Shown piece after piece: positions 7,227-13,810 of a stretch of DNA of 32,300 nt. Both the position numbers and the translations under genes were made by a program. This DNA is from an uncultured Oscillospiraceae bacterium (GTDB lineage Bacteria; Bacillota; Clostridia; Oscillospirales; Oscillospiraceae), in contig CAKTZN010000003.1 of the NCBI GenBank assembly GCA_934635545.1, positions 1 to 32,300 of the forward strand. The letters are read 5' to 3'. How positions within the stretch are numbered: position 1 is the first letter of the stretch; each line of letters opens with the position of its first letter. The notes under the pieces are model-generated. The model made no database searches, was not told where the DNA came from, and saw only the letters and a list, made by a program, of their open reading frames with translations.

Positions 7227-7954
7227 TAGCAACAGCCGGCACCATCGGTACCATTATTCCGCCCAGTGTTTGCATGGTGGTGTACGCTGTTGCGGCAAAC
7301 GCATCCGTTACCTCCCTGTTTACTGCAGGCTTTCCTGTTGGTATCATTACTGGTGTTGCGCTGTGCCTCTATGCTTATTTTTCCTCCAAGCGGCGGGGCT
7401 ATCGTCCGGTGGAAGTTCACCACTATACAGCCAAGGAGGTTTGGCATATCTTTATCGATGCCATTCCTGCGCTGATGATCCCGGTTTTGGTGCTGGGCAG
7501 CATTTACGGCGGCATCTGTACGCCGACAGAGGCGGCAGCCTTTGCCTGCATGTATGAGCGGTATCTCAGCTTCGACCCCCAGCGGGATAGGGATAACGAG
7601 ATCAGCGTTCAGTGCCATGCCGCGTTTGTGGCCGCCAAAGACGGTATCAGGAAAGCCTCTCAGGCCGGTGTGCTGGTTGGCTGGGGTACGGATCAGACCA
7701 TGCAGGAGTTTTTGGAGATGCCCGGCCGTGAGTTCGTTGCCAGAGCGCACATGGGGCTGAGCAATGTGGAGCTGCTGAAGCAGGCGACCATCAACAGCGC
7801 GAAGATCGTCCGGCAGGACGACCTCAAGGGCACCGTTAAGGTGGGAAAGCTTGCCGACCTGATCGTGGTGGACGGTGACCCCGTGGCAGATATTTCCTTG
7901 ATGAACCGGGAGCCCGCCCATGTTCTGAAATCCGGCAAACGTGTTATTCTGTGA
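7204..7954 (+). pseudogene. Chimera of TRAP DctM fragment and amidohydrolase fragment
   Basis: One open frame joins two unrelated internal fragments. The first (about 7204-7555) is the middle of a TRAP large permease: ATAGTIGTIIPPSVCMVVYA and GGICTPTEAAAFACMY are diagnostic. The second (about 7556-7954) is the C-terminal part of an amidohydrolase: GVLVGWGTD with the metal Asp, GLSNVELLKQATINSA and GKLADLIVVDGDPVADI. The start of the permease and the N-terminal HxH part of the amidohydrolase are missing, and no ribosome site is seen. It follows the broken alcohol dehydrogenase in another frame. Best read as rearrangement debris, although the open frame of about 250 codons is notable. Confidence 0.75.
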
Positions 7955-7996
7955 CTTTCCTTTTCTTGCAAACGAAAACAAGTACCGCCTCATACA

Positions 7997-8030
7997 GGAA
8001 AAGCATCGGCTGCAAAGCCGATGCTTTTCC
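7997..8030. terminator. Strong hairpin, likely terminator of the debris region
   Basis: GGAAAAGCATCGGC (7997-8010) pairs perfectly with its complement at 8017-8030 across a six-base loop. The 3' arm ends in CTTTTCC, so it could act as an intrinsic terminator in either direction, 43 bases after the amidohydrolase fragment's stop. Confidence 0.6.
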
Positions 8031-8141
8031 GTACCTTGCGGTAGTTCACGTTGCAGGCTGCCGGCCTATGCGCTGGCCGCCTCCCAGTTCTTTTCCCACT
8101 ACAATCCCAAGACCGTGGAGTGGTTCATGTCCATTCTGTAA
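8031..8141 (+). pseudogene. Possible C-terminal gene fragment
   Basis: The frame ending with TAA at 8139-8141 encodes YALAASQFFSHYNPKTVEW followed by FMSIL, which looks like the genuine C-terminus of a protein, but no start or upstream domain exists; the sequence before it runs into the hairpin. I do not recognise the family. Together with the upstream joins it supports repeated deletion in this region. Confidence 0.3.
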
Positions 8142-8165
8142 GGCGCCGACGGAGGAATAATTGCC

Positions 8166-8194
8166 TTGCAAAAATGCCTGGTTTGCGCTATGAT
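8166..8194 (+). promoter_or_regulatory. Sigma-70 promoter of the LysR gene
   Basis: TTGCAA (8166-8171), a 17-base spacer and TATGAT (8189-8194), 17 bases before the ATG at 8212, giving a very short leader. Confidence 0.6.
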
Positions 8195-8211
8195 TTCCTT
8201 GAGGTGATCGT

Positions 8212-9078
8212 ATGGAACTGCGTGTCTTGCGCTATTTTCTCGCTGTTGCGCGGGAGGAGAATATCACAAAGGCGGCGGCGCTGCTCCATATAACGCAGCC
8301 GACGCTTTCCCGTCAACTGATGCAGTTGGAGGACGAACTGGGCGTCAAGCTGTTCCGCCGCAGCCAGTATCGCGTTGTCCTGACAGAGGACGGGATGCTG
8401 CTGCGCCGCAGGGCGCAGGAGATCGTGGAGCTGGCGGACAAGGCGGAGCGGGAATTGCAGCGCCACGAGGAGGAACTGACCGGCGAGATCGCCATCGGCT
8501 GCGGTGAGACCGCCGCCATGACGTTTCTTTCGGAGCATATCCGGGCGTTCCGCAGGCTTCATCCACTGGTGCAGTTCCGCATTTACAGCGCCATCGCCGA
8601 CGATGTGAAGGAGCGCATTGAGAAGGGGCTGCTGGACATGGGCTTGCTGGCCGAGCCGGTGGACATTGGCCGCTACGCGTTCCTGCGGATGCCGCAAAAG
8701 GATCGTTGGGGTGTCCTGCTGCCCATAGAGCACCCGCTGGCGCAAAAAGAAGCCGTCACGCCCAACGATCTGATTGACATTCCGCTGCTGATCAGCGGCC
8801 GCGAGACGGTCCGTAACGAGCTGGCGGGCTGGTTCGGCGATGCCTATGAGAAGATTGAGGTGGCCGCCACCTTCAACCTGATCCTGAACGCCGCCAACAT
8901 GGTGAAAAACGGCATCGGCGCGGCACTGTGCTATGATTTCGGCAGTCTCTCCGACGCACTGACCTTTGTGCCCCTTTCTCCGAAGTTGGAAACGGGAACG
9001 GTGCTGGCGTGGAAGAAGGATCAGACATATTCTCCGGCGGCAAAGCAGTTTCTGGACGATATCAAAAATACGCTTTAG
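8212..9078 (+). CDS. LysR-family transcriptional regulator
   Basis: A 288-residue DNA-binding regulator. The N-terminal winged helix-turn-helix is typical: MELRVLRYFLAVAREENITK, then AALLHITQPTLSRQLMQLE and LGVKLFRR. Residues from about 90 form the ligand-binding domain (GEIAIGCGET onward). GAGGTG precedes the ATG. It ends with TAG, showing that the host uses TAG as a normal stop. It lies on the same strand as the following MerR/flavodoxin operon rather than divergently, so its target is not obvious; it may regulate that operon or a distant one. Confidence 0.92.
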   Translation: MELRVLRYFLAVAREENITKAAALLHITQPTLSRQLMQLEDELGVKLFRRSQYRVVLTEDGMLLRRRAQEIVELADKAERELQRHEEELTGEIAIGCGETAAMTFLSEHIRAFRRLHPLVQFRIYSAIADDVKERIEKGLLDMGLLAEPVDIGRYAFLRMPQKDRWGVLLPIEHPLAQKEAVTPNDLIDIPLLISGRETVRNELAGWFGDAYEKIEVAATFNLILNAANMVKNGIGAALCYDFGSLSDALTFVPLSPKLETGTVLAWKKDQTYSPAAKQFLDDIKNTL

Positions 9079-9105
9079 GCATTTCTGCTTTCTCAAAACA
9101 GGTAT

Positions 9106-9134
9106 TCGACATAGGGAATAAACCGTTATATAAT
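9106..9134 (+). promoter_or_regulatory. Promoter of the MerR-flavodoxin operon
   Basis: TCGACA (9106-9111), a 17-base spacer and TATAAT (9129-9134). The spacer is normal length, unlike the 19-20 base spacers of promoters activated by metal-type MerR proteins. Confidence 0.55.
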
Positions 9135-9170
9135 ACAGACATCCCAACAGGATGTCTGTATTTTACTTTT
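9132..9170 (+). terminator. Hairpin with T-rich tail before the MerR gene
   Basis: A perfect 13-bp stem (9132-9144 with 9150-9162) with a five-base loop, followed by TTACTTTT. It can end lysR transcription, but it also falls at the start of the message from the promoter at 9106, so it could attenuate the operon or serve as a regulator's operator. Confidence 0.55.
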
Positions 9171-9183
9171 AGGAGTGATGGCC

Positions 9184-9537
9184 ATGACAAAGGACGAGGC
9201 CAGCCAACGCTACCGGATCCCGCCCCATATTCTGGACGAATATGAGAGCTGGGGATTGTGCGGCGCGGTGAAAAAGGTGATGGGCGCGTGGCAGTACGAT
9301 GATGAAGATCTGGAGCGGCTCAGCACCATCATGACGCTGCACGACATCGGCTTTACCGCCGAAGAGGTGGAGACCTATATGCGTCTCCTGCTGGAGCAGC
9401 CGGACAGCGACAGGCAGCGGCTGCGGATGATGGAGGAAAAGCGGAAGGAAACCTTGGACGAGATACACTTCCATGAACGCCAGCTTCAGCGACTGGATTA
9501 TCTGCGCCATGAGATACAAAAAGAAAAAGGAGTGTAA
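9184..9537 (+). CDS. MerR-family regulator
   Basis: A 117-residue regulator. The N-terminal helix-turn-helix (EASQRYRIPPHILDEYESWG) leads to the wing and DDEDLERLSTIMTLHDIGFT, then AEEVETYMRLL, the typical MerR core. A long dimerisation helix (about residues 75-115) ends the protein, with no metal-binding cysteines at the C-terminus. The start at 9184 is preferred because AGGAG (9171-9175) is eight bases away; ATG at 9178 is too close. Four bases separate it from the flavodoxin lipoprotein gene, so it is the first gene of an operon it probably controls. Similar MerR genes often sit next to flavodoxins and oxidoreductases in Clostridia. Confidence 0.85.
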   Translation: MTKDEASQRYRIPPHILDEYESWGLCGAVKKVMGAWQYDDEDLERLSTIMTLHDIGFTAEEVETYMRLLLEQPDSDRQRLRMMEEKRKETLDEIHFHERQLQRLDYLRHEIQKEKGV

Positions 9538-9541
9538 CCCC

Positions 9542-10183
9542 ATGAAAAAACTGCTTTCCTTGCTGCTGGCGGCAACCATGCTGCTGGCGCTGGCCGCCTG
9601 CGGCACGGCCAATGCCGGTAACGATGCGGCGGTCGAACCGAAAGACGACGTCACATCTGACGCCGCCGATCCCGCGCCCACTGAGGAAACGCCGGAGGGC
9701 ACCGGCAGCAAGGTGCTGGTGGCCTATTTCTCCGCCACCGGCCATACCAGGACCATCGCGGAATACCTGCAAACGGCGCTGGATGCCGACCTCTATGAGA
9801 TCGTGCCGCAGGAACCCTACACCGCCGATGATCTGGACTATAACACTGACGGCTGCCGGGCCAACCGGGAGCAGAACGATGATGCCGCCCGCCCCGCCAT
9901 CTCCGGCAGTGTGGACAATATGGACGGGTATGATGTAGTGTTCATCGGCTATCCCATCTGGTGGGGACAGGCACCGAAGATCGTCTATACGTTTTTGGAG
10001 AGCTATGACCTCTCCGGCAAGACGGTCGTCCCCTTCTGCACCTCCGGCGGCAGCGGAATTGACGGCAGCCTCGGCGGCATTCAGGCGCTGGCGCCTGATG
10101 CCGATTGGCTGGCAGGGCAGCGGTTTTCCGCTGGTGCCAGCGAAGCGGATGTGCAGAGCTGGGTGGATAATTTAGGACTATAA
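9542..10183 (+). CDS. Flavodoxin-domain lipoprotein
   Basis: A 213-residue exported, membrane-anchored flavodoxin. The signal peptide ends in a lipobox LALAAC with Cys20. After an acidic linker the flavodoxin domain begins (about residue 55): KVLVAYFSATGHTRTIAEYL holds the FMN phosphate loop, GYPIWWGQAPKIV and TSGGSGIDGS the other FMN loops. AAAGGAG precedes ATG. Flavodoxins normally work in the cytoplasm, so an extracytoplasmic one suggests an electron or flavin carrier at the cell surface. It is paired with a cytoplasmic relative two genes downstream. Confidence 0.88.
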   Translation: MKKLLSLLLAATMLLALAACGTANAGNDAAVEPKDDVTSDAADPAPTEETPEGTGSKVLVAYFSATGHTRTIAEYLQTALDADLYEIVPQEPYTADDLDYNTDGCRANREQNDDAARPAISGSVDNMDGYDVVFIGYPIWWGQAPKIVYTFLESYDLSGKTVVPFCTSGGSGIDGSLGGIQALAPDADWLAGQRFSAGASEADVQSWVDNLGL

Positions 10184-10206
10184 AATAAAAAAGGAGCGTG
10201 TACCAT

Positions 10207-10644
10207 ATGAAAACAATGGACAAAGAAGCTTTTGCGCAGCAGGATGCCTTCGGCGTCGGTGCGCCCAACGACGCCTATGCCCGGTATTTTATCGGCCAGT
10301 CGTACCTGAAGCCCCTGACGCAGCCGGGCGCGTCCGCTGTGTTCCTGGCCAATGTGACCTTTGAGCCCGGCTGCCGGAACAACTGGCACATCCACCACGC
10401 CACCAAGGGCGGCGGACAGCTTCTGATCTGTACCGCCGGCGAGGGCTGGTATCAGGAGGCGGGCAAGGACGCCGTCAGCCTGACGCCCGGCACGGTCATC
10501 ACCATCCCGCCGGAGGTGAAGCACTGGCACGGGGCCAAGGCCGATTCCTGGTTCAGCCACATCGCGGTGGAGGTGTCCGGTGAGAACACCAGCAACGAGT
10601 GGTGTGAGCCGGTCACAGACGAGGAATACGCCAAGCTGAAATAA
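10207..10644 (+). CDS. Cupin-domain protein
   Basis: A 145-residue single-domain cupin. The metal-binding motif is visible as NWHIHHATKGGGQLL (His residues of motif 1), and PPEVKHWHGAKAD supplies motif 2. ATG at 10207 follows AAAAAGGAG by ten bases. It sits between two flavodoxin genes in one operon. Cupins of this group often carry out small isomerase or oxygen-independent reactions, or are linked to carboxymuconolactone decarboxylase-like proteins; the substrate is unknown. Confidence 0.82.
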   Translation: MKTMDKEAFAQQDAFGVGAPNDAYARYFIGQSYLKPLTQPGASAVFLANVTFEPGCRNNWHIHHATKGGGQLLICTAGEGWYQEAGKDAVSLTPGTVITIPPEVKHWHGAKADSWFSHIAVEVSGENTSNEWCEPVTDEEYAKLK

Positions 10645-10668
10645 ATCTGAATCATGGAGGAGCATAAC

Positions 10669-11145
10669 ATGAAAGCATTAGTCGCCTATTTTTCCGCCAG
10701 CGGACAGACCGCGAAGCTGGCAAAGACCATCGCCGGTGTCACCGGCGGCGACCTCTTTGAGATCGCGCCGGAGACGGCCTATACCGCCGTCGATCTGGAC
10801 TGGATGGACAAGAAGAGCCGCAGCACCATCGAGATGAAGGATCCCAAGAGCCGCCCCGCCATCGCGGGCAAGGTGGCGGACATGGCGCAGTACGACACCG
10901 TGTTCGTGGGCTTCCCCATCTGGTGGTATCAGGCCCCGCGCATCATCGAGACGTTCCTGGAGAGCTATGACTTCTCCGGCAAGACCGTCATCCCCTTTGC
11001 CACCTCCGGCGGCAGCGGCATGGGCGGCGAGGATATCCTGAAGGCCGCCTGCTCCGGGGAGACGAAGTGGCTGCCCGGCAAGCGCCTCAGCAGCCGAGAG
11101 AGCGTCGCCTCCGTCCAGAAATGGGTGGAGAGCCTGGATATCTGA
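10669..11145 (+). CDS. Flavodoxin
   Basis: A 158-residue cytoplasmic flavodoxin: KALVAYFSASGQTAKLAKTI (phosphate loop), GFPIWWYQAPRII and FATSGGSGMGG (FMN isoalloxazine loops). It is clearly paralogous to the lipoprotein domain at 9542 (shared ETFLESYDFSGKTVIPF-type stretch). GGAGG precedes ATG. It is the last gene of the operon, followed by a hairpin at 11288. Possible role: reduction partner in a redox shuttle with the exported flavodoxin. Confidence 0.9.
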   Translation: MKALVAYFSASGQTAKLAKTIAGVTGGDLFEIAPETAYTAVDLDWMDKKSRSTIEMKDPKSRPAIAGKVADMAQYDTVFVGFPIWWYQAPRIIETFLESYDFSGKTVIPFATSGGSGMGGEDILKAACSGETKWLPGKRLSSRESVASVQKWVESLDI

Positions 11146-11341
11146 GCAGGGAAGCGGTAAGAGCATGGCGTGAAGTGCAGAAAATTGCACTGGCGTGGCA
11201 TTGGGCCATCCTGCCCCAAACGAGGAAACGAACGGAGGCGTATCGGGCGGACACAGTGGACGCTCCATTGGGCCGAGAGTACGCAAAAGAGGCGGAAAGC
11301 GTTGGTATTCAACGCCTTCCGCCTCTCGTCGTGTCTTTATC
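11146..11341. other. Non-coding stretch between flavodoxin and tRNA-like fragment
   Basis: About 200 bases with no gene supported. It contains a weak GTGCA/TGCAC hairpin near 11172-11188 and the strong hairpin at 11288-11326. No 5' half of a tRNA that could match the fragment at 11342 is seen; the needed GGAGACT acceptor strand is absent. Confidence 0.5.
11288..11336 (+). terminator. Terminator of the flavodoxin operon
   Basis: A 17-bp stem (11288-11304 with 11310-11326, one mismatch) with a five-base loop. The following bases are only moderately T-rich (CGTCGTGTCTTTAT), so termination may be partial. Confidence 0.55.
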
Positions 11342-11380
11342 CGCAGGAGGACACCGGTTCGAGCCCGGCAGTCTCCGCCA
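11342..11380 (+). other. Second tRNA 3'-end-like fragment
   Basis: Thirty-nine bases that match the fragment at 36-74 at 34 positions, with the same length, TTCGAGC T-loop, acceptor strand AGTCTCC and encoded CCA. One T-stem pair differs by a compensatory change (T-A at 36-74, C-G here), so both derive from folded tRNAs. No 5' half is present. It is followed at once by a terminator. It may be a scar of a tRNA-targeting element or the other boundary of an island. Confidence 0.5.
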
Positions 11381-11383
11381 AAA

Positions 11384-11421
11384 CCTTGGAAGCCCTGCGC
11401 TTCCAAGGCTTTTTCTTTTTT
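11384..11421 (+). terminator. Terminator after the tRNA-like fragment
   Basis: CCTTGGAAG (11384-11392) pairs with CTTCCAAGG (11400-11408) across a seven-base loop, followed by CTTTTTCTTTTTT. It also faces the convergent XRE gene ending at 11431. Confidence 0.8.
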
Positions 11422-11430
11422 ATATATAAG

Positions 11431-12861
11431 TTATATGGACTGCATCGCGGATCGGATCTTTTCCAGCGTGACATCCCGCGGGCAGACAGCGTCCGACTCC
11501 GCCGCGTGGGTGATGAGATCCAGAAAAGCGTCGGTGATGGTGGCCTCGCCGATCTGCACGTTGCAGTACTCGCCGGAGTTTTCCAACGGCAGCACAAAGT
11601 GCGTGCCCACATACTCCCGGACGGCGATCATCACGTCCTGCGGCAGGCGCAGCCGCTGGGGCTTGGCGATGCGCAGGATCCGCTCCCCCTCCGCACAGTC
11701 CTGATACAGCCGCTCCAGTACGGTCTTCCGGATATCCGGCGGGGCGGGGATGGCGCCGTTCTGGGGCAGGTCATAGATAAAGCCCGTCTCCGCAAAGAGC
11801 CGCAGACCGCCCTCATAGAAGAGCCCGGTGTAGGCCTGGCTCCGCAGCAGCTCACCATAGGTCAGGATGGCCTGGATCAGCGCGTCCCGCTCCGGCACCT
11901 GGGGCAGGATCAGACGGTCCAGGATATCCGCGTCCGCGTAGGGAACCAGACAGGGCTGAAATTCCAGAAAGCCGGAGCGGTGGGGCCGGGTGTCCACGCT
12001 GTTGTAGTACTTGAGGATGCTGAGGGTGTCAAAGCTCCGGTTGAAGAGCGGCTTTGCCCCGGCCAGCAGGGCCTGGGCGCCCTCCTGCCAGCAGCGCAGC
12101 ATTTCCGGTTCCCGGAGCACCATGGCCTGTTGGCCGTCCCGGTGCAGCAGAAACACCGCCTGGGGCATCAACAGGCAGTAGGGGAAGAGCACGCCGGCGT
12201 GGGGAAGCGCCACATGGGCGGCATAGCTGTACCAGAGCTCATAGCGGAAGCGGCTGCTGAGAAGCATGGGCAGCGCGTCAGACAGCTCGTTGAGGTTGGC
12301 GGTGGCCGCCTCCGCCTGGGGCGCCTTCCAGAATTCCACCAGTTGGGCCACCTGCAGTTCCTTGCCGTCCAGTCCGCAGAGGATGGAGAGGCTTCGCTGC
12401 AGCCAGCTTTTGGGAAAGCCGGGAAAGAAGATCAGCCGTCCGCCCAACCGGCTGCTCTCCGAGAGGAGCGCGGCCAGCGTGTTGAGGATGGCGGCGTCGC
12501 CGGAGAGCAGCGCGGTTCCCTTGGGTGTCCCGGAGGACGCGGGCCAGACCTGATAGGGGACAGGCGTGGCCTGGAAGGATTGATCCAGCCGCTCCAGCAT
12601 GAGCCGCACGCAGGCGCGCCGCTCTACCACATCCGGCCCCAGAAGCTCACCCTCAAGCAGCTCCATCAGCTCTGCCTGCTGGGCGGCGGAGGCCCGGAGA
12701 TGGGGCAGCAGATTGTCCACGTCCTTCCGGGAGGGCTTCCGGCTGCCGCTGAGGATGTTTTGCAGGTTGGGCCGGTTCAGTCCCGCCGCCCGGGCCAGCG
12801 TGGCATGTGGCACACCGCTTTCCTCCACCAGATTTTTGAGATACACGCTGAAACGGGACAT
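11431..12861 (-). CDS. XRE-family HTH protein with large C-terminal region
   Basis: A 476-residue protein. Residues about 1-60 form a lambda-repressor-like helix-turn-helix (YLKNLVEESGVPHATLARAA, then LNRPNLQNILSGSRKPS). The remaining 400 residues have no domain I recognise and may sense a ligand or peptide; there is no membrane segment. The start at 12861 is chosen because AAAGGAGG lies eight bases upstream. It is divergent from the lipoprotein and dockerin genes, with about 120 bases between, and may regulate them. HTH proteins with a large uncharacterised C-terminal half are common in Oscillospiraceae next to secreted proteins. Confidence 0.8.
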   Translation of the reverse strand: MSRFSVYLKNLVEESGVPHATLARAAGLNRPNLQNILSGSRKPSRKDVDNLLPHLRASAAQQAELMELLEGELLGPDVVERRACVRLMLERLDQSFQATPVPYQVWPASSGTPKGTALLSGDAAILNTLAALLSESSRLGGRLIFFPGFPKSWLQRSLSILCGLDGKELQVAQLVEFWKAPQAEAATANLNELSDALPMLLSSRFRYELWYSYAAHVALPHAGVLFPYCLLMPQAVFLLHRDGQQAMVLREPEMLRCWQEGAQALLAGAKPLFNRSFDTLSILKYYNSVDTRPHRSGFLEFQPCLVPYADADILDRLILPQVPERDALIQAILTYGELLRSQAYTGLFYEGGLRLFAETGFIYDLPQNGAIPAPPDIRKTVLERLYQDCAEGERILRIAKPQRLRLPQDVMIAVREYVGTHFVLPLENSGEYCNVQIGEATITDAFLDLITHAAESDAVCPRDVTLEKIRSAMQSI

Positions 12862-12910
12862 GCCGCTGTCCTCCTTTGAGATTTTTCCCTGACACATGCC
12901 TTGACACAGA

Positions 12911-12939
12911 TTGCCATTGCAGACACTTTACACTAAAAT
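12911..12939 (+). promoter_or_regulatory. Promoter of the lipoprotein-dockerin operon
   Basis: TTGCCA (12911-12916), a 17-base spacer and TAAAAT (12934-12939), 43 bases before ATG at 12983. It lies in the divergent region shared with the XRE gene. Confidence 0.55.
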
Positions 12940-12982
12940 GAGGCAAGAAGCAATGCAGCCCCGTGAAAAAGGAGGAAAAAAT

Positions 12983-13798
12983 ATGAATCGCAAATGGATG
13001 CTGTGGAGCCTGCTGCTGGTACTGGTGCTGAGTCTGACCGCCTGCGGCGGGACCGCCCCGGCGGAGGATGTTCCACAGGAGGATACCACACAGTTGGAGG
13101 AAACCACCCTGCCGGAGGACACGGTGGGCAGCGGCGAGGCCGCGGGCCCCGGCGTGGAGGCGACCGGAACGCCTGCCAAAACCGGCGGTGAGCTGGTATT
13201 CACCATGGACTACGACCAGGGTCTGCTGGACGGCAGCGGTGAGAGCGGATGGTTCGTCTCATCCTGGCTGGCCAAGGGCTACGGCACCCGGTACTACGCT
13301 GTCTGTCCCGCCACCGGCCAGGTGATCCTGGGGGAGGAGGGCGCTCCGGTGGTCCTCTGCGGCACCGGCCTGGTCCGCTTCGTCTGGAAGGACGCCGGCG
13401 GCAATGAGACCACCGCCGACACGGCCTATTTCATGCAGGACGAACCCCGGACCTACACCCTCTGCGCGCAGATCTACGGACTGGATGGCCAGCTCCGGGA
13501 GGAGCGGGAGATACTGACCTGGACCCAGAGCGAGGCGGATCCCTACTTCACGCTGGTGCTCCCCGCCATGGAGAGCGTCGCCGCGGAGCTGGGCGGCGGC
13601 TATGTGGAGGGCCGTGAGCTGGTACTGAACGTCACAGATGAGGGCGGCGACGCCGTGGTTCACGGAAAGGACGGCGGCGAACTGATCCGCCTGCCGGGTG
13701 TGGACGCGTCCGGTGTCTACGCCTATGCCAGCCAGGACGGCAGCTTTGTCTCCGTCTACCGCCCCGACAGCGACCAGACGGAATTCTACCGCTTTTAA
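12983..13798 (+). CDS. Putative lipoprotein of unknown function
   Basis: A 271-residue exported lipoprotein. The signal peptide ends in LSLTAC with Cys21, followed by an acidic Thr/Glu/Pro linker (to about residue 65) and a globular part of about 200 residues without a recognised domain. AAGGAGG precedes the ATG at 12983. It is 12 bases upstream of the dockerin lipase gene and surely co-transcribed, so it may be a chaperone, anchor or inhibitor for that enzyme; this is inference from position. Confidence 0.75.
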   Translation: MNRKWMLWSLLLVLVLSLTACGGTAPAEDVPQEDTTQLEETTLPEDTVGSGEAAGPGVEATGTPAKTGGELVFTMDYDQGLLDGSGESGWFVSSWLAKGYGTRYYAVCPATGQVILGEEGAPVVLCGTGLVRFVWKDAGGNETTADTAYFMQDEPRTYTLCAQIYGLDGQLREEREILTWTQSEADPYFTLVLPAMESVAAELGGGYVEGRELVLNVTDEGGDAVVHGKDGGELIRLPGVDASGVYAYASQDGSFVSVYRPDSDQTEFYRF

Positions 13799-13810
13799 GG
13801 AGAGGACCCC

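Noticed and set aside
11170..12879. Plus-strand open frame of 569 codons opposite the XRE gene
   Set aside because: It begins inside the tRNA-like fragment region and mirrors the XRE coding strand; no motif or start signal supports it.
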